Source of the DNA: Candidatus Nitrosopumilus sp.
GTDB lineage: Archaea; Thermoproteota; Nitrososphaeria; Nitrososphaerales; Nitrosopumilaceae
DNA: 64,000 bases
NCBI GenBank assembly: GCA_029864805.1
Contig: JAOTSS010000001.1
Coordinates: 17,454 to 81,453, forward strand
Direction of reading: 5' to 3'
Positions 60,294-64,000 of the stretch are shown here, in pieces (positions within the stretch are counted from its first letter, which is position 1; each line of letters opens with the position of its first letter). Both the position numbers and the translations under genes were made by a program. The notes beneath the pieces were generated by a model. The model saw nothing but the letters and a program-made list of their open reading frames with translations, did not search any database and had not been told where the DNA came from.

Positions 60294-60454
60294 TTTAGGA
60301 TTTTCCAATATCGACATAGTTCTGCAACAAAATTAGAAAGAATAAATCTATTTGTTTTCATTTGGTCTTTTCATGATTTGTATTGGGTTTGTGTATATGT
60401 TTAAAATAGAATATCTATTCCAATGTATCTGTTAATTCACTTAATGTAGTGTCA

Positions 60455-60604
60455 CTACAATGTCTCATTAAATCCTTCACATTCTGAAGAATTTTTACTT
60501 TCAATACCTTCTTCTATGCAATCCATACAAACCGATACACCATCTTTTCTTCCAGTAATGTGTTGTGATTCTTTATGGCCACAAGTGCACGTTTTTTCTT
60601 CCAT
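60455..60604 (-). CDS. small zinc-binding-like protein (49 aa)
   Basis: The frame reads MEEKTCTCGHKESQHITGRK, then DGVSVCMDCIEEGIESKNSS and ECEGFNETL. CxC-x-H near the start and CxxC in the middle give four to five metal ligands. The start CTCGHKESQH recalls the CxCGIC-GHH of the microprotein at 19713-19829. Function unknown. Confidence 0.6.
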   Translation of the reverse strand: MEEKTCTCGHKESQHITGRKDGVSVCMDCIEEGIESKNSSECEGFNETL

Positions 60605-61033
60605 TTGATTAATTCTATAATTTTCTTATTTAAATTTAGAATTTTTTCTAAATGAGTGCAAAAATATCTTTCTCAGAATCCCAAATAGAACATAATAATG
60701 ATTAGACAAAGTATTGAAAATTTGCCCGAAATAACATCTAACAAATTCCTCAAAACTAGACCAATAAGAAAATTTACAAAAATTAATTTGGTTTTTTATT
60801 CATGATTAATTCATTAGTTTTTTTAAATTGAGATGAATATCTGTTACATGAATGACGATTCATTTTAATTCTGAAAACATCTAAATGATTGACAATATAT
60901 CTAAAGAAAAAAGAAGTAAAACCATGACAAAAATCAAGAGGATGAATACAGATAAGAAAAAATTGTTTAAACTACCATATGTACACAACACCTGATCTTT
61001 CTGAAAATATAAAAAATACAAGAGATTTGGAAG
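60605..61033. other. intergenic stretch with one weak small frame
   Basis: A lysine-rich 36-codon frame at 60885-60995 (MIDNISKEKRSKTMTKIKRM, then a short tail) is possible but not convincing. Otherwise nothing is recognised in this AT-rich stretch. Confidence 0.35.
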
Positions 61034-61531
61034 TCAATTTCCAAATATCTCAATTGTTTCAGTTCCAGCCAAAAATTCTATTATTGTGCTAGAGCCACTT
61101 ACAATAACATCATCCCATTCTTCGCCATCTACCAAGATAAATGCTGTATCTAGAGCAGTGTTTATGGTAATTTGCCCATCATTTGTGGTTTGGATTTGAA
61201 TAGTTGTTGAACCTGACATATTGTCATATGAAGAGTTTTTCACAGTACCGCTATTGATGCTAAAACTCAAACAATTTGATTCTGTTTGAATAGAGCTTCT
61301 GTTACACATACTGGTCTTTGTTGGTTCTGTGGTAATAGTTGAAGATTGTTTTGATACAGTGACTTCACTGCACAGTCTATCTCCACATACAATGTGTTTT
61401 GTGGCACTTCCATATTTTTGAACATATGTGCCTTGAGATTTCTTTGCATCAACAAATTCAATTTGCATTCCAATCATCATCACTGCAATCAATGTTATTG
61501 CTAGAAATGTTGTTGTAAATCGATGTTGCAT
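61034..61531 (-). CDS. secreted hypothetical protein (165 aa)
   Basis: The protein has a signal peptide (residues 1-29, ending VDAKK). Next comes a short motif YGSATKHIVCGDRLCSEV with a CxxxxC pair that I recall from many thaumarchaeal secreted proteins, then a Ser/Thr-rich beta domain (SGSTTIQIQTTNDGQITINT). Cysteines pair well for disulfides outside the cell. ATG at 61529-61531. Function unknown. Confidence 0.7.
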   Translation of the reverse strand: MQHRFTTTFLAITLIAVMMIGMQIEFVDAKKSQGTYVQKYGSATKHIVCGDRLCSEVTVSKQSSTITTEPTKTSMCNRSSIQTESNCLSFSINSGTVKNSSYDNMSGSTTIQIQTTNDGQITINTALDTAFILVDGEEWDDVIVSGSSTIIEFLAGTETIEIFGN

Positions 61532-62286
61532 ATTTTTTTTGGATCTGGTTACAATTTAAACTGGATCCCAATTGCTTTTTTTTCAATTCATAATTTATCC
61601 AAAATTTAAATTATTTTCTTCTTTGCCCTATACAGACAGATGCATTTTGTAACCGAATTTATGAAAATTTTAAGTTAACTCAACATCATAAATTGGGCAG
61701 TTAAGAAAAGAGTCAAAAAAGATGTCAGATATAACATATTCTCATAGGACATAAAGTATTGTATTGTCTATGTAATATGCAATTAATGATAAATCCTACA
61801 TGTAAAAATCAAATTCATTTCTTTAATTCGATTGTAATTTTAGAACATAAAAAACCCTAATCCAGTATGAACACACTGATTATTACAATAACACTTACAA
61901 GCATTGCAACAATTGCCATTTTACTCTGATTACTCCATCCTTCCTTTACAGTAACTCTCATGTCATAATTCTGAAGAATGTGGGCTTAAGAACGTACTCT
62001 TGATTTACACGTAAAATAATTCTTTGATCAACTGTCAGACAGGATATTTTTATTCAATAAAACAAAAGGGGTTTTATTTTTTGAAAAAATACGTATTTTC
62101 CAGATAAAATAATTACAATAAGACCTACATATTCTATTTTTGTCATTGCGTCAAGAACAAATTTGACAAGATTATTTAAATTATTTTTTAATTTTGTAGA
62201 TTAACGGAGATTCAATTATATGCAGAGTGATCTTTTTTAGTGAGATTTATCGCCACACTGAAAACCATTGTCAGGATTGGTCATCA
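61532..62286. other. gene-poor stretch with one membrane microprotein
   Basis: Apart from the 34-residue membrane protein at 61857-61961, this AT-rich stretch shows nothing I can identify. A 16-codon minus-strand frame near 62230-62280 (with one cysteine and a histidine) is too short to call. Confidence 0.4.
61857..61961 (-). CDS. small single-pass membrane protein (34 aa)
   Basis: The frame reads MRVTVKEGWSNQSKMAIVAM, then LVSVIVIISVFILD. A basic, polar N-terminus precedes a hydrophobic helix that runs to the C-terminus, as in tail-anchored peptides. ATG start. The opposite strand also has a short hydrophobic frame, but this one is longer and better formed. Function unknown. Confidence 0.5.
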   Translation of the reverse strand: MRVTVKEGWSNQSKMAIVAMLVSVIVIISVFILD

Positions 62287-62544
62287 TTAGTTGCCATAAC
62301 TCTTCCATTGAAATCCTGCTTTCTTCATCGCGCATTTTAGACAATATCGTTCCTCAGGTAATTCAGGATTCTCAATGTAATTTTCTTCTCCTAACACGCA
62401 CACTTGACAGCCAACCCCTGAACAAGTGAATTCTTCTAAATGATTCTTGCAATTACAAGTCATTATTTTGCCTGCTTTTGAATCAAGATAATATCCTTGT
62501 GGTTGATCATGATGATTGAAACAATAGATGTAGATTGTGTTCAA
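62287..62544 (-). CDS. cysteine-rich small protein (85 aa)
   Basis: The protein carries nine cysteines: TCNCKNHLEEFTCSGVGCQV, then CVLGEE and later RYCLKCAMKKAGFQWK. Several CxC/CxxC pairs and histidines (FNHHDQPQG) suggest two metal sites. The start is TTG at 62542-62544. No family is recognised. Confidence 0.6.
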   Translation of the reverse strand: MNTIYIYCFNHHDQPQGYYLDSKAGKIMTCNCKNHLEEFTCSGVGCQVCVLGEENYIENPELPEERYCLKCAMKKAGFQWKSYGN

Positions 62545-62679
62545 ATCAAGGTTGATGGAATCCTAGATCTCTCAAAAGAAATTATCTAGTATTGCCAAAC
62601 ATAGAACACACGCCAGATACATCTACGATATCAATGAGTATTATGAAAGTGGATTTTGTGTATTCAGTATTCACTAAGT

Positions 62680-62689
62680 CTAAATTATA
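62680..62689 (+). promoter_or_regulatory. TATA box of ilvD
   Basis: TAAATTATAG lies about 26 nt upstream of the ATG at 62711. This fits a leaderless mRNA and supports that start over the in-frame ATG at 62696. Confidence 0.5.
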
Positions 62690-62710
62690 GCAATCATGGA
62701 TTTACGTATC

Positions 62711-64000
62711 ATGGAGATTTCTAGCAAAAATGTCGTGGAAGGAACATCTAGAGCACCACAAAGAGCAATGTACAAAGCAATGGGGCTAAATGATGATGAT
62801 TTATCTAAACAATTTATTGGCGTGTGCCATACTGGAAATGAAGCAACACCATGCAACATTCATCTTCCAAGATTAGCTCTAAAAGCTAAAGAAGGCGTAA
62901 CAGATGCAGGCGCAACTCCCAGAGAATTTTCAACCATTGCAGTTAGTGATGGAATTGCGATGGGTCATGAAGGAATGAAGTCATCTCTAGTATCACGTGA
63001 AGTTATTGCAGATTCAATTGAATTAATGGTCAGAGCACATCAATATGATGCACTAGTAGGAATTGCAGGATGTGACAAAAGTTTACCTGGCACCATGATG
63101 GCAATGGCCAGATTAAATGTGCCATCAGTATTTGTCTATGGAGGCACTATTATGCCAGGAATTCTTGACGGGCAGGAACTAACAATAGTTGATGTGTATG
63201 AAGCAGTAGGTGCATATGACTCTGGACAATTATCTCTAGAATCTCTAAAAAATATAGAAAACACAGCGTGTCCAAATTCAGGCTCGTGTGGAGGAATGTT
63301 CACTGCAAACACTATGGCATCAATTTCTGAAGCTATAGGACTTGCTTTACCAGGTAGTGCCAGTCCACCTGCAGAAGATGATAGACGAGATAAGATGGTA
63401 TACGACACAGGATTTGCATGTGGAAAATTGTTAGAGATGAATATTAGACCTAAAGAAATTTTGAGTTTTGAAGCATTTGAAAATGCAATAACCATGTTAA
63501 ATTCTGTGGGCGGATCAACTAATGGAATTTTACATTTGCTTGCACTTGCAAATGAAGTAAATATAGATTTGACATATGATGATTTTGAAAGAATACGAAA
63601 GAGAACACCACATTTAGCTGATATGAAACCTGGAGGAAATTATGTGATGAATTCCCTTGATAAAATTGGAGGAATTCCATTTGTATTAAAAAAACTACTT
63701 GAAAAAGGACTGTTAAATCAAAATTGTATAACAGTTACAGGAAAGACCATCAAAGAAAATCTCATGTCAATCACAATTCCAGATATAGAACAACACATTG
63801 TAAGATCAACTGAAAATCCACTTCATCAAGTGGGGACTGCGGTAATCCTCAAAGGAAGTCTAGCTCCGGATGGTGCTGTTATCAAAACTGCCGGTGTAGA
63901 AATGACAAAATTCACTGGAAAGGCCCGTGTCTTTGACAGAGAAGAATATGCATTTGATGCTGTTGCAAAAGGCGAGATAGAAGAAGGACATGTTGTAGTG
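62711..64000 (+). CDS. ilvD: dihydroxy-acid dehydratase (3' end beyond window)
   Basis: The first 430 residues of this Fe-S enzyme of valine, leucine and isoleucine synthesis are present. It begins MEISSKNVVEGTSRAPQRAM, with cluster cysteines in GVCHTGNEATPCNIHL, AGCDKSLPGTMMAMAR and CPNSGSCGGMFTANTMA. NSVGGSTNGILHLLALANE and GSLAPDGAVIKTAGVE follow. The open frame runs off the right edge with no stop. I chose the ATG at 62711 from family N-termini and the TATA spacing. It would work after threonine ammonia-lyase (29.6 kb) in isoleucine synthesis. Confidence 0.94.
   Translation, partial: MEISSKNVVEGTSRAPQRAMYKAMGLNDDDLSKQFIGVCHTGNEATPCNIHLPRLALKAKEGVTDAGATPREFSTIAVSDGIAMGHEGMKSSLVSREVIADSIELMVRAHQYDALVGIAGCDKSLPGTMMAMARLNVPSVFVYGGTIMPGILDGQELTIVDVYEAVGAYDSGQLSLESLKNIENTACPNSGSCGGMFTANTMASISEAIGLALPGSASPPAEDDRRDKMVYDTGFACGKLLEMNIRPKEILSFEAFENAITMLNSVGGSTNGILHLLALANEVNIDLTYDDFERIRKRTPHLADMKPGGNYVMNSLDKIGGIPFVLKKLLEKGLLNQNCITVTGKTIKENLMSITIPDIEQHIVRSTENPLHQVGTAVILKGSLAPDGAVIKTAGVEMTKFTGKARVFDREEYAFDAVAKGEIEEGHVVV

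Noticed and set aside
60885..60995. 36-codon lysine-rich frame
   Set aside because: Low complexity in an AT-rich gap; no supporting motif or context.
61867..61929. 20-codon hydrophobic plus-strand frame
   Set aside because: The minus-strand frame 61857-61961 is longer and has a better membrane-protein layout.
1..64000. CRISPR array, IS element, integrase, prophage or toxin-antitoxin system
   Set aside because: No regularly spaced repeats, transposase, integrase or phage proteins and no recognisable toxin pair were seen; gene content is core chromosomal.

Overview
The window is a 64 kb piece of a low-GC archaeal chromosome, most likely from an ammonia-oxidising thaumarchaeon (Nitrosopumilales). 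The evidence is a CdvB/ESCRT-III protein, an archaeal 20S proteasome alpha subunit, archaeal release factor aRF1, type II GAPDH, PurP, the AspRS-GatCAB route to Asn-tRNA, a full biotin gene set, TATA-box promoters lying about 25 nt from the start codon (leaderless mRNAs), frequent TTG/GTG starts, and many thaumarchaeal hypothetical proteins. No ammonia monooxygenase, rRNA, CRISPR, insertion sequence, integrase or phage gene was seen. It reads as ordinary core chromosome with scattered small genes.

Layout. 1-4.7 kb: two decayed small genes (an Lrp-type RAM domain with a nonsense codon 2 and a frameshifted zinc ribbon), a SPOUT RNA methyltransferase, proteasome alpha, a DUF371 protein and a CdvB paralogue. 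4.7-6.8 kb: a DipZ-like redox module split into CcdA and a thioredoxin-like protein. 6.8-11.1 kb: biotin synthesis, bioF-bioB-bioA on the minus strand and bioD divergent, with a BirA-like operator in front of bioB. 11-22.5 kb: HMG-CoA synthase, DsbA, GAPDH, a CNNM/CorC-type membrane protein, threonine synthase, a convergent pair of cysteine-rich microproteins, a pentapeptide-repeat protein and Hjc resolvase. 22.5-31 kb: a methyltransferase, an LLM oxidoreductase/thiolase/DUF35 operon, a sugar nucleotidyltransferase, divergent purK/purE and threonine ammonia-lyase.

31-40 kb: a class III adenylyl cyclase, many small hypotheticals (one carrying a perfect 62-bp direct repeat), two stand-alone RAM domains, tRNA-Phe, cobalamin adenosyltransferase, an HD nucleotidase and an archaeal ornithine cyclodeaminase. 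40-50 kb: an aminotransferase, an AMP-forming acyl-CoA synthetase, the aspS-gatC-gatA-gatB operon and purP. 50-59 kb: a phnDCE phosphonate-type ABC transporter, twin winged-helix regulators, the cbtBA cobalt transporter, a DUF4443 regulator with a DsbA, aRF1 and a HIT protein. 59-62.7 kb is gene-poor and holds only microproteins, a frameshifted secreted protein, candidate RNA structures and one secreted protein. The right edge cuts ilvD.

Several genes form a cofactor and redox theme: biotin synthesis would supply the acetyl/propionyl-CoA carboxylase of carbon fixation, CbtAB plus the cobalamin adenosyltransferase would serve B12 enzymes, and two DsbA proteins plus the CcdA/DipZ pair would handle extracytoplasmic thiols. 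A recurring feature is at least nine very small proteins with CxxC-type metal-binding motifs, most under 50 residues. No clearly new multi-gene system stands out. The best leads are the microproteins, the BirA-like operator, the in-gene repeat, the frameshifted genes and two possible structured RNAs.
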